Positions 15,859 through 24,851 of a stretch of DNA of 64,000 nt are shown here, piece by piece. The position numbers and the translations under genes were made by a program. A model generated the notes under the pieces. That model saw only the letters and a list, made by a program, of their open reading frames with translations. It was not told the DNA's origin and made no database searches. Numbering within the stretch: the first letter of the stretch is position 1; each line of letters opens with the position of its first letter. The stretch covers positions 62,001-126,000 of the forward strand of contig LADR01000013.1 in NCBI GenBank assembly GCA_000961655.1, in the 5' to 3' direction. Origin of the DNA: Desulfatitalea sp. BRH_c12 (GTDB taxonomy: Bacteria; Desulfobacterota; Desulfobacteria; Desulfobacterales; Desulfosarcinaceae).

Positions 15859-17400
15859 ATGAACGGGGCCGAATGCTTGATGAAAGCCTTGGTCGATGCC
15901 GGCGTCACCCTGTGTCTCACCAATCCGGGAACCACTGAAATCCATCTGGTGGCCGCTCTTGCCAAGGAGCCTTGCATCCGCAGCGTCCTTGGGCTTTTCG
16001 AGGGGGTCTGCTCAGGGGCCGCCGACGGGTTTGCGCGCATGACCGGCCGACCCGCTGCCACCTTGCTGCACCTGGGGCCCGGACTGGCCAATGCCGTGGC
16101 CAATTTACACAATGCGCGCCGTGCCCGCTCACCGGTCGTCAACCTGGTCGGGGACCATGCACAGTATCATCGCGCCAATGATCCGCCCTTGGCCTCTGAC
16201 ATTCTAACCTTGGCCAAATATGTTTCGGGCTGGGTCCGCGAAGCGTCGAGCGCCGCCGGTTTGGCTGCCGATGGCATTGCGGCGGTTCAAGCGGCCCTCG
16301 GACCACCGGGCCAGGTCGCCACCCTCATTATACCGGCTGACCATGCCTGGGGACCGGCGCAGGCGACAACCACCGCACTGGCGCAACCTCATCCGGCAGC
16401 GGTGTCGGACCAGACGGTGGATGCAGCCGCCGAAATGCTGCGTTCCGGTCTGCCGACTGTTCTTCTGCTTGGCGGTTCGGCGCTGCTATCCCCTGGTTTG
16501 CAGGCCGCGGCCCGCATTGCCCAAAAAAGTGGCGCCGTGGTGATGTCTCACACTTTCGATGCACGCATGGCACGCGGTGCCGGGCTTCCCGAGTTCAAAC
16601 GGTTGCCCTATTTCCCCGAACGAGCTCAAAAGCGGCTGTCGGGTTATGCCCAAATTATTCTGGTCGGAACCCATCCGCCGGCCGCTTTTTTCGCCTACCC
16701 CGAGCGATCGGTGCAAATGGCGCCCGACGATTGCCGGTCAGCCGTTCTGGCAGGGCCTCATGAAGATAGCGTGGGCGCCTTGCAGGCATTGGCCGGTGCC
16801 CTGGAAGCCGGCGAAGACATTGGGACCGTCAAAGAGCAGCGCCCTGAACTGCCCACGGGTGCGCTCAGCGCCCACACCGTCGGAGCGGCCCTGGGCGCGC
16901 TGCTACCTGAAAACGCCATCATTTCCGACGAATCCGGAACCTCAGGAGAATACGCCTACCGCCTTACGGCCGCCGCACCGCCCCATGACTGGCTCTGTCT
17001 GACCGGTGGCGCTATCGGCCAGGGGGTCCCCGTGGGCACGGGCGTGGCTCTGGCCTGCCCGGATCGTAAGGTGATCTGTCTGCAAGGGGACGGCGGGGCG
17101 ATGTACACCTTGCAGGCTTTGTGGACCCAGGCCCGTGAACAGTTGGATGTCACGACCCTGATTTTCTCCAATCGAAAATATCAGATCCTGCAAGTCGAAC
17201 TGGCGCGACTTGGCTTCACCGATCCGGCTGCAACCTTGTTGAACATGATGGACCTGGGGCGGCCCGATCTGGATTGGGTTCAACTAGCCCGAGGCATGGG
17301 CGTGGAAGCAGCGCGCGCCGAAAGTACGGCCGCTTTCAACACTTTGCTGGCCAGGGCCATGGCCGAGCCTGGCCCGCATGTGATTGAAATTCTACTGTGA
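15859..17400 (+). CDS. ThDP-dependent enzyme, acetolactate synthase large subunit-like
   Basis: A 513-residue thiamine-diphosphate enzyme with the three-domain layout of acetolactate synthase/benzoylformate decarboxylase. The activating glutamate region is TNPGTTEIHLV, and the ThDP-Mg motif is GDGGAMYTLQAL with SNRKY in place of the usual NN ending. No small subunit gene is nearby and the neighbours are not branched-chain biosynthesis genes, so I infer a catabolic decarboxylase or lyase. The ATG at 15859 follows GAAAGGAAAACGC; the open frame extends 21 codons upstream without such a site. Confidence 0.82.
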   Translation: MNGAECLMKALVDAGVTLCLTNPGTTEIHLVAALAKEPCIRSVLGLFEGVCSGAADGFARMTGRPAATLLHLGPGLANAVANLHNARRARSPVVNLVGDHAQYHRANDPPLASDILTLAKYVSGWVREASSAAGLAADGIAAVQAALGPPGQVATLIIPADHAWGPAQATTTALAQPHPAAVSDQTVDAAAEMLRSGLPTVLLLGGSALLSPGLQAAARIAQKSGAVVMSHTFDARMARGAGLPEFKRLPYFPERAQKRLSGYAQIILVGTHPPAAFFAYPERSVQMAPDDCRSAVLAGPHEDSVGALQALAGALEAGEDIGTVKEQRPELPTGALSAHTVGAALGALLPENAIISDESGTSGEYAYRLTAAAPPHDWLCLTGGAIGQGVPVGTGVALACPDRKVICLQGDGGAMYTLQALWTQAREQLDVTTLIFSNRKYQILQVELARLGFTDPAATLLNMMDLGRPDLDWVQLARGMGVEAARAESTAAFNTLLARAMAEPGPHVIEILL

Positions 17401-17480
17401 TTTGTCGAAGGGCGCTTGGCGGCCCGGTCTGAGCCACGGGTAAACGCCAGGTTGGGCAATGGCTACCCGGCAGCTACCAA

Positions 17481-17512
17481 CGTATTCGCGTATCAACGAA
17501 TCAACGAAATCG
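17481..17512. repeat. 8-bp tandem repeats (4 units)
   Basis: Four units in register, CGTATTCG, CGTATCAA, CGAATCAA and CGAAATCG, lie in the gap before the dehydrogenase gene. The unit TCAACGAA is the complement of units found between mraY and murF. Confidence 0.6.
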
Positions 17513-17540
17513 ACGGACCTTATTGAAAAGGAGAATCGAG

Positions 17541-18716
17541 ATGAAGGCGGAAGAGATCGGCACGATCACCATCATAGGAGCGGGCGACATGGGCCACGGC
17601 ATTGCCGAAATATGCGCGCTGGCCGGGATGCAGGTTAACCTTTACGATGTCCAGCAAGAATTCGTGTCGCGCGGCGTACGTCGTATTCAACAGAGCTTGG
17701 AAAAACAGGTATCCAAGCAGAAATTGACCGCGACGGAAATGGTCGGCACCATGAACCGCATACATCCATTCACGGTTCTTCAAGAAGCCTTGGCGCACAC
17801 GGATTTAATGATCGAAGCGGCGCCTGAGATCCTGGATTTGAAACTACGCATCTTCGAGGCAGCCGATGTGCACGCACCCCGGCACGCCATTTTGGCCTCC
17901 AATACTTCCAACATGAGTATCACCCAAATGGGTGCCGCTACCCAACGGGCGGACAAAGTGGTCGGAATACATTTCTTCAATCCAGTGATGCTGATGCTTC
18001 TGGTGGAAATTATTCGCGGAGAGAATACCGCTGAGGCGACCATGCAGATATGCTATGGCCTGATACAGCGCCTAAAAAACTTCAGAGGCGCCATGGTGCC
18101 GGTGCGCGTGGAAAAAGACACGCCAGGTTTTATCTACAACCGACTGGGGGCGCCCATTGGGCTGTACATGGCCGAGTTGTATGAAAGAGGTCTGGTCGAC
18201 CCGGAAGCGGTCGATGCCTGCGTACGATCGTTCGGCGCACCCATGGGTCCTTATGAAATCATGGATTTCACCGGTCTGGACGTGAATTTGCACGGCAATG
18301 AATACTTCTCGCGGACCTTGTCGCCGGAGTTCACGCCGCGCACCTGGATGAAAAAACTGGTCGCGGCCGGGCAACTTGGCAAGAAAAGCGGCAAGGGCAT
18401 TTTCGACTGGCCGCAGGGTGCGCGTCCGACGATAGACCTCAGCAAAGCCGATCCCCATTTCGACGTCATGGATATTATCTGTCTGCAGGTCAACGAAGGC
18501 ACCAAGCTGCTCGAGTCCGGTGTTACCAGCCAGGCGGCTGAAATCGATAAAGCCGTGGTCAACGGCGGCGGCGGCGCGTTCGGGCCTTTTGCACTGGCCA
18601 AGGCGATGGGGTGGCACAACGTGGCTGCACGCTGTGAGGATATCGCCAATCGGCTAGGCATTCAGTGGTTCATGCCAACGGCAACCTTAAAAAAAGGCGA
18701 GATTCACATCGAATAA
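17541..18716 (+). CDS. 3-hydroxyacyl-CoA dehydrogenase
   Basis: A 391-residue NAD-dependent dehydrogenase that oxidises a 3-hydroxyacyl-CoA in beta-oxidation-type pathways. The Rossmann motif is GAGDMGHGIAEI. The catalytic histidine is in HFFNPVMLM, after the SNTSNMSI segment, and the C-terminal dimerisation domain includes DTPGFIYNRL. The ATG at 17541 follows AAAGGAG. It is the last of the OYE, ThDP enzyme and dehydrogenase series on the plus strand, together with the divergent crotonase. Confidence 0.92.
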   Translation: MKAEEIGTITIIGAGDMGHGIAEICALAGMQVNLYDVQQEFVSRGVRRIQQSLEKQVSKQKLTATEMVGTMNRIHPFTVLQEALAHTDLMIEAAPEILDLKLRIFEAADVHAPRHAILASNTSNMSITQMGAATQRADKVVGIHFFNPVMLMLLVEIIRGENTAEATMQICYGLIQRLKNFRGAMVPVRVEKDTPGFIYNRLGAPIGLYMAELYERGLVDPEAVDACVRSFGAPMGPYEIMDFTGLDVNLHGNEYFSRTLSPEFTPRTWMKKLVAAGQLGKKSGKGIFDWPQGARPTIDLSKADPHFDVMDIICLQVNEGTKLLESGVTSQAAEIDKAVVNGGGGAFGPFALAKAMGWHNVAARCEDIANRLGIQWFMPTATLKKGEIHIE

Positions 18717-19041
18717 TCGCCACAATACCCTGAACGCCCCCACGGTCTCGGAGACCGCAAACATGACTTCCAGGTCAGAGTGATCTGCTGTGCTGTCCGA
18801 ATGGCCGCAGGTATTGACACTGGGCTGCTTCAGCCGCATCTTGCCTGTACTCTCCTTCCATCTTCCACATACCATTTCATGCCAATGACGTTGACGTGTT
18901 CGCTTTCTCTTCAAATACTGCATGCACCCGCGGGGTCGCCCCTTACACCCCGCTGACAGGCTGCCATATCCCCGCCGACCCGACGTGACAGCACCATGGG
19001 GTCATTATGCCCAGCGGGGCCAGAGACACTGAGGAGGTTCT
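18717..19041. other. 325-bp gap, only a weak hairpin seen
   Basis: No convincing gene. A short palindrome CGGTCTCGGAGACCG about 30 bp after the dehydrogenase stop may be a weak terminator. GAGGAGG before position 19042 is the ribosome site of the next gene. Confidence 0.35.
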
Positions 19042-20352
19042 ATGCCAACGATAAAATGGGTTGTCTTTTTTCTGGCGGTGCTCGCTGCCGGCTGTTCTCA
19101 TGAAGCCCGGCTGCCGGTGTCGGCCGGTACCGGACCCGATCCCAATTTGCCACCCCCCCATAAATCCATGATCCCCACCGTCAATGTCGCATCGGCCGTA
19201 GGTTGGTCCAGCGATGGCAAACCGAGCCCTGCACCTGGTTTGATGGTTACCGCCTTTGCGGATGGCCTTGATCATCCGCGCTGGCTATATGTGCTCCCCA
19301 ACGGGGATGTGCTGGTCGCCGAAACCAATGCCCCGCCCAAGCCGGAAGACTATGATTCTCTCAAAGGCTGGATGATGAAAAAGATGATGCAGAAAGCCGG
19401 CGCCGCCGGACCGAGCGCGAACCGAATCACTTTGCTGCGCGACGAGGACGGCGATGGCACTGTCGAGACCCGTACCACATTCCTGGATGGGTTGTACTCG
19501 CCTTTCGGCATGACGCTGGTGGGCAACGATTTCTATGTGGCCAACACACATGCCCTGATGCGCTTTTCTTACCAGTCCGGGCAGACGCGCATTGACGGTC
19601 AGGGCACAAAAGTCGTGGATCTGCCAGCCGGGACGATCAACCGTCACTGGACGAAAAATGTCATTGCCAGCCCTGACGGCGGCAAACTTTACGTGACCGT
19701 CGGATCGAACAGCAATGTGGCCGAAAACGGCATGGAAAACGAACAGGGGCGTGCTGCGATCTGGCAGGTGGACCCTGAAACGGGCCAGCATCGCATTTTT
19801 GCATCCGGTCTGCGCAATCCCAATGGATTGGCGTGGGAACCCGACCGCGGGGCATTGTGGACCACGGTCAACGAGCGTGACGAAATCGGCAGCGATCTGG
19901 TGCCTGATTATATGACCACCGTGCGCGACGGGGGCTTTTACGGCTGGCCCTACAGCTATTTCGGACAGCATGTGGACACACGCGTCAAGCCGCCGCGTCC
20001 GGACCTGGTTGCCCAGGCCATCGTACCGGATTATGCCCTGGGCCCGCACACCGCCTGCCTGGGCTTGGCGTGGTCCCAAGGTGCGCAATTGCCTGCGCCG
20101 TTCACCAACGGCATGTTCGTCGGTCAGCACGGATCCTGGAACCGCAAACCGCATAGCGGCTACAAGGTGATCTTCGTGCCGTTCGAAGGGGGCCGCCCAG
20201 TCGGCGAGCCGATCGATGTACTGACCGGCTTTTTATCCGAAGGCAAAGCAATGGGCCGGCCGGTTGGCGTGGCGATCGACGGCCAGGGGGCATTGCTGGT
20301 GGCCGATGATGTCGGAAATGTCATATGGCGCGTATCGGCTTTGCAGAAATAA
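19042..20352 (+). CDS. PQQ-type sugar (sorbosone) dehydrogenase-like lipoprotein
   Basis: A 436-residue lipoprotein (lipobox VLAAGC) with a six-bladed beta-propeller of the glucose/sorbosone dehydrogenase family. Characteristic segments are [63 protein letters not shown] and [15 protein letters not shown]. Family enzymes use PQQ or a similar quinone in the periplasm to oxidise sugars. No PQQ biosynthesis genes are in the window, so the cofactor and substrate are open. GAGGAGG precedes the ATG. Confidence 0.85.
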   Translation: MPTIKWVVFFLAVLAAGCSHEARLPVSAGTGPDPNLPPPHKSMIPTVNVASAVGWSSDGKPSPAPGLMVTAFADGLDHPRWLYVLPNGDVLVAETNAPPKPEDYDSLKGWMMKKMMQKAGAAGPSANRITLLRDEDGDGTVETRTTFLDGLYSPFGMTLVGNDFYVANTHALMRFSYQSGQTRIDGQGTKVVDLPAGTINRHWTKNVIASPDGGKLYVTVGSNSNVAENGMENEQGRAAIWQVDPETGQHRIFASGLRNPNGLAWEPDRGALWTTVNERDEIGSDLVPDYMTTVRDGGFYGWPYSYFGQHVDTRVKPPRPDLVAQAIVPDYALGPHTACLGLAWSQGAQLPAPFTNGMFVGQHGSWNRKPHSGYKVIFVPFEGGRPVGEPIDVLTGFLSEGKAMGRPVGVAIDGQGALLVADDVGNVIWRVSALQK

Positions 20353-20722
20353 TTCTTTCGATGTTTGTTCATAAGTGAAGGGGGCCGAGGAGCTTGAAAA
20401 CGTCAGCCGGCCATTGGCCAAACAGGCCCGAATCGTAAAAGCACATTGAAGTACGGACTCTTTTCTGGTAGTCTTATTGCAAACAGCGCCACGATTCTCC
20501 TGTCTTTCTATCCATGCTTTCGTTCAATTTCCAAGTGTCGTTTGGAATTCTCTTTGTGATCGTGCTTCGAAGCCGCCGCGGACCTATCCGCTGCCGCGGC
20601 CCGCGATTTGCCGGATGCCAACGGCGGGTTCCTTGTTGCTGCGATGCGTGCTCCTTCCTGAACAACATTCCTTGCAAGAGGAAAATGCATTATCGCGCAG
20701 AACCCACAACGAGGAGACACCC
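20353..20722. other. 370-bp gap, no gene seen
   Basis: Noncoding between the propeller lipoprotein and the GDSL gene. An open frame continues upstream of the GDSL start but shows no signal peptide or ribosome site, so I treat it as noncoding. Confidence 0.4.
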
Positions 20723-21631
20723 ATGAAAGCCATGAAAACAGCGATAGGAGCCGTTGCAACACTTTTACTCTTTTGGTGTTCCCAAGGCGCAGCCGCGCCT
20801 TTCAGTGAGTTGGTCGTTTTTGGTGACAGCCTCTCGGATGACGGGGCTTATTACATCTCCGAGTTGGACGACCTGGTGCCTGATTATCGCTATTACTATA
20901 ATGGACGCTTTTCGAACGGACCCGTCTGGGCGGAGTATCTCAGCGATGCGAATCGGTTGAACGTACCGCTTACCGATTGGGCCCTTGGCGGAGCGCAGAC
21001 CGGCGGCCTCACGCCACCGGGACTAACCGAACAAGTTCTTCTGTATACGTTGACTGAGGGGCCGCCTTCGGCCGATGCACTCTTTGCCATCTGGATTGGC
21101 GGTAACGACTATCTGAATGGAAGTGGCGATGTCCAGGCTGCCATCGGCAATATCCGTGATGCCCTCGATGAACTGGCCCAATTCGGCACCCGCCACCTGC
21201 TTGTTCTGAATTTGCCCGACCTGGGCGTCATTCCGAAAAAACTGGGAGATTCGGATGCCGGATTGGCAACCGAATTTTCGGTGCAATTCAATGCCGGCCT
21301 GGCAGCTATGCTCGATGAATTCGCCACGGCCAACCCGCAGATCGAGATCTATGAATTCGATGTTTACTCTTTTTACATTCTGGTACGAAGCGATCCGATG
21401 GCATACGGATTCAATAATGTGACGGAGCCATCCCCCAATTTTGACGTTGAAAACAATTTTGACAACAGCGCAGGCCATGTTTTCTGGGATGACCTTCACC
21501 CCACCACCGAGATGCACGTGCTTGTCGCCGACAATGTCTTTGCGGTTTTGAACGCGCAACCTGGGGAGGGGTCAGACGACGACAGTGATTCGAGTTCCTG
21601 CTTTATCGGTTCGGTGGCCGGGGACATGTGA
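20723..21631 (+). CDS. Secreted GDSL/SGNH lipase-esterase
   Basis: A 302-residue SGNH hydrolase with an N-terminal signal peptide (VATLLLFWCSQGAAA). The catalytic serine is in VVFGDSLSDDG, the oxyanion residues in WIGGNDYL, and the Asp/His pair in WDDLHPTTEMH, so all four blocks are present. It probably hydrolyses lipid or carbohydrate esters outside the cytoplasm. The ATG at 20723 follows GAGGAG. The tail is odd: an acidic serine-rich linker (GSDDDSDSSS) ends in CFIGSVAGDM, resembling a shortened CFI-box C-terminal sorting motif. Confidence 0.88.
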   Translation: MKAMKTAIGAVATLLLFWCSQGAAAPFSELVVFGDSLSDDGAYYISELDDLVPDYRYYYNGRFSNGPVWAEYLSDANRLNVPLTDWALGGAQTGGLTPPGLTEQVLLYTLTEGPPSADALFAIWIGGNDYLNGSGDVQAAIGNIRDALDELAQFGTRHLLVLNLPDLGVIPKKLGDSDAGLATEFSVQFNAGLAAMLDEFATANPQIEIYEFDVYSFYILVRSDPMAYGFNNVTEPSPNFDVENNFDNSAGHVFWDDLHPTTEMHVLVADNVFAVLNAQPGEGSDDDSDSSSCFIGSVAGDM

Positions 21632-21720
21632 CGCGGCACCGCTGGCAGGGCGGAAACAGATCGCCGAAAGGATGATCAACACGCCAAACGTTTGCTCACG
21701 ATTGAACAGGGCGGGCCAAC

Positions 21721-24700
21721 ATGAAATCCTACAGCGTGCGAATGATGCTGATGCTCCTGTTGACGGTCGTACTGATTCCAACCATGCTCATTCAAGCCTA
21801 TATTTACCATGATCGTTTTCACACCCGCCGCGCAAAGGAATTCGAATCGAACCTGGAGGTGGCACGTGCGACCTCTCGGGCGTTTAATGCCTTTGTCCGC
21901 GGCATTCTCCAACAGCAGATTGCCATCGCCGTTGCGGCCACGACCGAGCCGTTTATGGGGATGGCGAACCTCCAGCATTTGCTCACCCAGAGCGCCAAGG
22001 CCGCCCCGCCGGTACGCCACGTCTTGTGGATCGATCCTGTGGGGCGGGTGCTTGCGTCCAGTTTTTCGGAAGGCGTGGGCCTGGATATTTCGGACCGGAA
22101 GTATTTCCAACAGATCGCTACGGGTCGTGAATGGGTCGTGGGCGACCTGATCCTTTCCAAGATCAGCGGTGAGCCGGTTTTTACGATCAACCGGGGCGTT
22201 CGTGACGCTCGGGGGCAGTTGGTAGGGGTTGTTGTCACCGCTATACTCGCGGATGAACTGGGCGATATTCTGCCGGTTCAAAGAACAGGCGAAGCCTGCA
22301 TCCATTTGATTGACGGCAACGGGCGGCATGTCTACCGCTATCCTGAGGCCCACCTGGCGTGGAAACAACGGGATTGGCCGAAGCGGTTTCCGGTGTTTGC
22401 GGCCCTCTTGATTAAAGGCGGAGAAACCACTGCAATCTTGCCGTCTCCGATCACGGGCGAAGATCAGCTGACCGCTTTTTCTCCCATTCCCGGGATTGGC
22501 TGGTTTGTGGCCGCCAGTCGGAGCGAAAAAGATGCCATGGGGCCGGTCCGCGCAGCCTTAAGAGCTCATTTTTTGCTGTTTCTGATGGTTGCGCTGTGCA
22601 CTTTTGTCGTAGCCGTCGTGCTTGCGCGGCTGATCGTCATGTCGATCGCCCGCTTGCGCGCGCATGCGCTGGCTCTCGGCCGTGGAGAAATATCTCGGAT
22701 GGCGGTGACCGGCGGCCCTTCCGAGTTCAAGGATCTGGCCACCGTATTTAATCACATGGCCGAGACGGTCCGTCGCCGCGAAAGCGCTTTGCAGGAAAAG
22801 GAGAACCGCTACCGTGAGCTTGTGCAATACGCCAGCAGCGCCATCATACGATGGAAGACAGACGGCACGATCACCTTTTTCAACGAATTTGCCGAGAGCT
22901 TTTTCGGTTACAGCCACGAGGAGGTGCTCGGAAAACCCATCAATATTATTATACCGCAAGTTGAATCGGACGGTGCGGATTTGAGCGGGATGGTCGTGAA
23001 ACTCATCGCACACCCCGAGCGCTACGAAAATCAGGTCAACGAGAACATTTGCCGTGATGGCCGCCGGGTCTGGATGAACTGGGCCAACCGGCCCATTTTC
23101 GACGCCCACGGCCAGATGACCGAAGTTCTATCCATCGGCAGCGACGTTACCGAGCGCAAGCGTGCGGAGGACGAGCTGCGCAAGAGCGAAGAAATTTTCC
23201 GCAGCGTGGTGGACAATTTGACCGAAGGGCTCTTCATTCATTCCCCCTCGGGGCGTATTGTCTACCGCAACCCCGCAAGCCTGCGCATGCATGGCTTCGA
23301 CGAAAACCAAGACCCGAGATCCGACCAAGAGGCCTCCGAAACCTGGGAAGTGACCACTATGCAGGGTGAACCCGTGCCCTTCGAGCGTTGGATGCACAAC
23401 CAGGTGCTGCGCGGTCAGCGTTTCAAGGACGTGCTGGCGCACGTGCGCCGTTCAGATGGCAAATGCGCATTTTATGGCAGCTACAGCGGCGTGCCGCTGT
23501 ATGACAGCAATGGCAATGTACGGTTGGCGCTGATCACGGTTCGCGATGAAACTGCCCGTATCCGCGCAGAGCGTGAATTGCGCGAAATCAATCGTCGATT
23601 GGAGCAGATGGTCCAGGAGCGAACGGCCATGTTGGCCAAAATGGTGCAGGAACTCGAATCGGCCAACCAGCAGTTGGACCACCGCGCCAGACAATTGGCG
23701 GCGTTGACCGGTGAGTTGACCATGACCGAACAGCGCGAACGCAAACGCCTGTCCAAGATCCTGCATGATGGTTTGCAGCAGCAGTTGGCCGCTACCAAGA
23801 TGCAGGTGGAAGGGCTCGTGGCGCAGGTCGACCGCAACGCTGGATTTCAGCAGACGATCTCGGAAATCGAACAGATGCTGGCCGAATCCATCCGGATGTC
23901 CCGTTCCCTGAGCGCCGATCTGAGTCCGCCCGCGTTGCATGAAGGCGGACTGGCCGATGGCCTCGAATGGCTGGTGCGCCGCACCTGGGAACGGCATGCC
24001 TTCAAGGTCGATCTGGTGATCGAGCAGAAACCCGATCTGTCCGAGGATGTCAAAATCCTGGTTTTTGAGTCGGTGCGCGAATTGCTGTTCAATGCGGTCA
24101 AATATGCCAAGGTATCCGCGGCAAAAATCATTTTGCGGCAGGCTGAGCCGACCGGATTGCAGATTTGCGTCAGCGATGAAGGCGTCGGGTTCGATCCCGC
24201 CTTGCTGATTCCGTCCGGTGAAACGGGCGGCGGCTTCGGCCTTTTCAGCGTCCGTGAGCGGCTGGCCTTGATTGGCGGTACACTGACCATCGACAGCACA
24301 CTTGGCAAAGGCAGCTGTTTTTTGCTGACCGTCCCCTACGAGGCCAAACGGGAAGAAGGGCACGTGAGTGTTTCCACGCTTGTTGCTTCCGACTCAACTG
24401 CCGCGGAACCTGTCGGCGCATTTATTCGCGTATTGGTCGCCGATGACCACACGCTTTTTCGCGACGGCATCGCCCGCCTGTTGGCCAAGGAAGTCGATAT
24501 TGCAGTGGTGGGGCAGGCCAGAAACGGCAAGGAAGTCATTGATCTCTCCCAGCAACTCAATCCGCATGTCATTCTGATGGATATCAGCATGCCCGGCATC
24601 AATGGCATCGAAGCCACCCGCGTCATTCATGCGCAATCGCCTGGAATCCGCATTGTCGGACTGTCGATGTACGAAGATGAGGAGCGTGCCGAGGTGATGC

Positions 24701-24792
24701 GTCAGGCAGGGGCCGTCGGATATAAAAGCAAGACATGCCCGGTTTCCGAGCTCGTCGCGGCGGTGCGCGACGCGGTCAGAGCCAGTGGGTAG
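21721..24792 (+). CDS. Hybrid sensor histidine kinase (Cache, HAMP, PAS-PAS, HisKA_3, REC)
   Basis: A 1023-residue membrane kinase. Helices at about 11-30 and 283-305 flank a periplasmic Cache-like sensor; HAMP follows, then two PAS domains (about 365-610), a coiled coil, a NarX-type dimerisation domain with the phospho-acceptor in KILHDGLQQQ (H682), and an ATPase domain (NAVKYAKVSA, GVGFD, GGGFGLFSVRERL). The C-terminus (from about 898) is a NarL-like receiver with D954 in LMDISMPG. No DNA-binding domain follows. No partner regulator is adjacent, so its output is unknown. Confidence 0.92.
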   Translation: MKSYSVRMMLMLLLTVVLIPTMLIQAYIYHDRFHTRRAKEFESNLEVARATSRAFNAFVRGILQQQIAIAVAATTEPFMGMANLQHLLTQSAKAAPPVRHVLWIDPVGRVLASSFSEGVGLDISDRKYFQQIATGREWVVGDLILSKISGEPVFTINRGVRDARGQLVGVVVTAILADELGDILPVQRTGEACIHLIDGNGRHVYRYPEAHLAWKQRDWPKRFPVFAALLIKGGETTAILPSPITGEDQLTAFSPIPGIGWFVAASRSEKDAMGPVRAALRAHFLLFLMVALCTFVVAVVLARLIVMSIARLRAHALALGRGEISRMAVTGGPSEFKDLATVFNHMAETVRRRESALQEKENRYRELVQYASSAIIRWKTDGTITFFNEFAESFFGYSHEEVLGKPINIIIPQVESDGADLSGMVVKLIAHPERYENQVNENICRDGRRVWMNWANRPIFDAHGQMTEVLSIGSDVTERKRAEDELRKSEEIFRSVVDNLTEGLFIHSPSGRIVYRNPASLRMHGFDENQDPRSDQEASETWEVTTMQGEPVPFERWMHNQVLRGQRFKDVLAHVRRSDGKCAFYGSYSGVPLYDSNGNVRLALITVRDETARIRAERELREINRRLEQMVQERTAMLAKMVQELESANQQLDHRARQLAALTGELTMTEQRERKRLSKILHDGLQQQLAATKMQVEGLVAQVDRNAGFQQTISEIEQMLAESIRMSRSLSADLSPPALHEGGLADGLEWLVRRTWERHAFKVDLVIEQKPDLSEDVKILVFESVRELLFNAVKYAKVSAAKIILRQAEPTGLQICVSDEGVGFDPALLIPSGETGGGFGLFSVRERLALIGGTLTIDSTLGKGSCFLLTVPYEAKREEGHVSVSTLVASDSTAAEPVGAFIRVLVADDHTLFRDGIARLLAKEVDIAVVGQARNGKEVIDLSQQLNPHVILMDISMPGINGIEATRVIHAQSPGIRIVGLSMYEDEERAEVMRQAGAVGYKSKTCPVSELVAAVRDAVRASG

Positions 24793-24851
24793 CCGGGTGC
24801 CTTCTTTTGATGGTCGCGCATGATCCGTGACGTTCTTGATCAAAAACCGGC

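Noticed and set aside
15178-15945. A 255-codon minus-strand frame across the OYE/ThDP gene junction
   Set aside because: It overlaps two well-supported genes and has no known motif.
20477-20722. Upstream extension of the GDSL gene
   Set aside because: The signal peptide and GAGGAG site place the start at 20723; the extension has no coding features.
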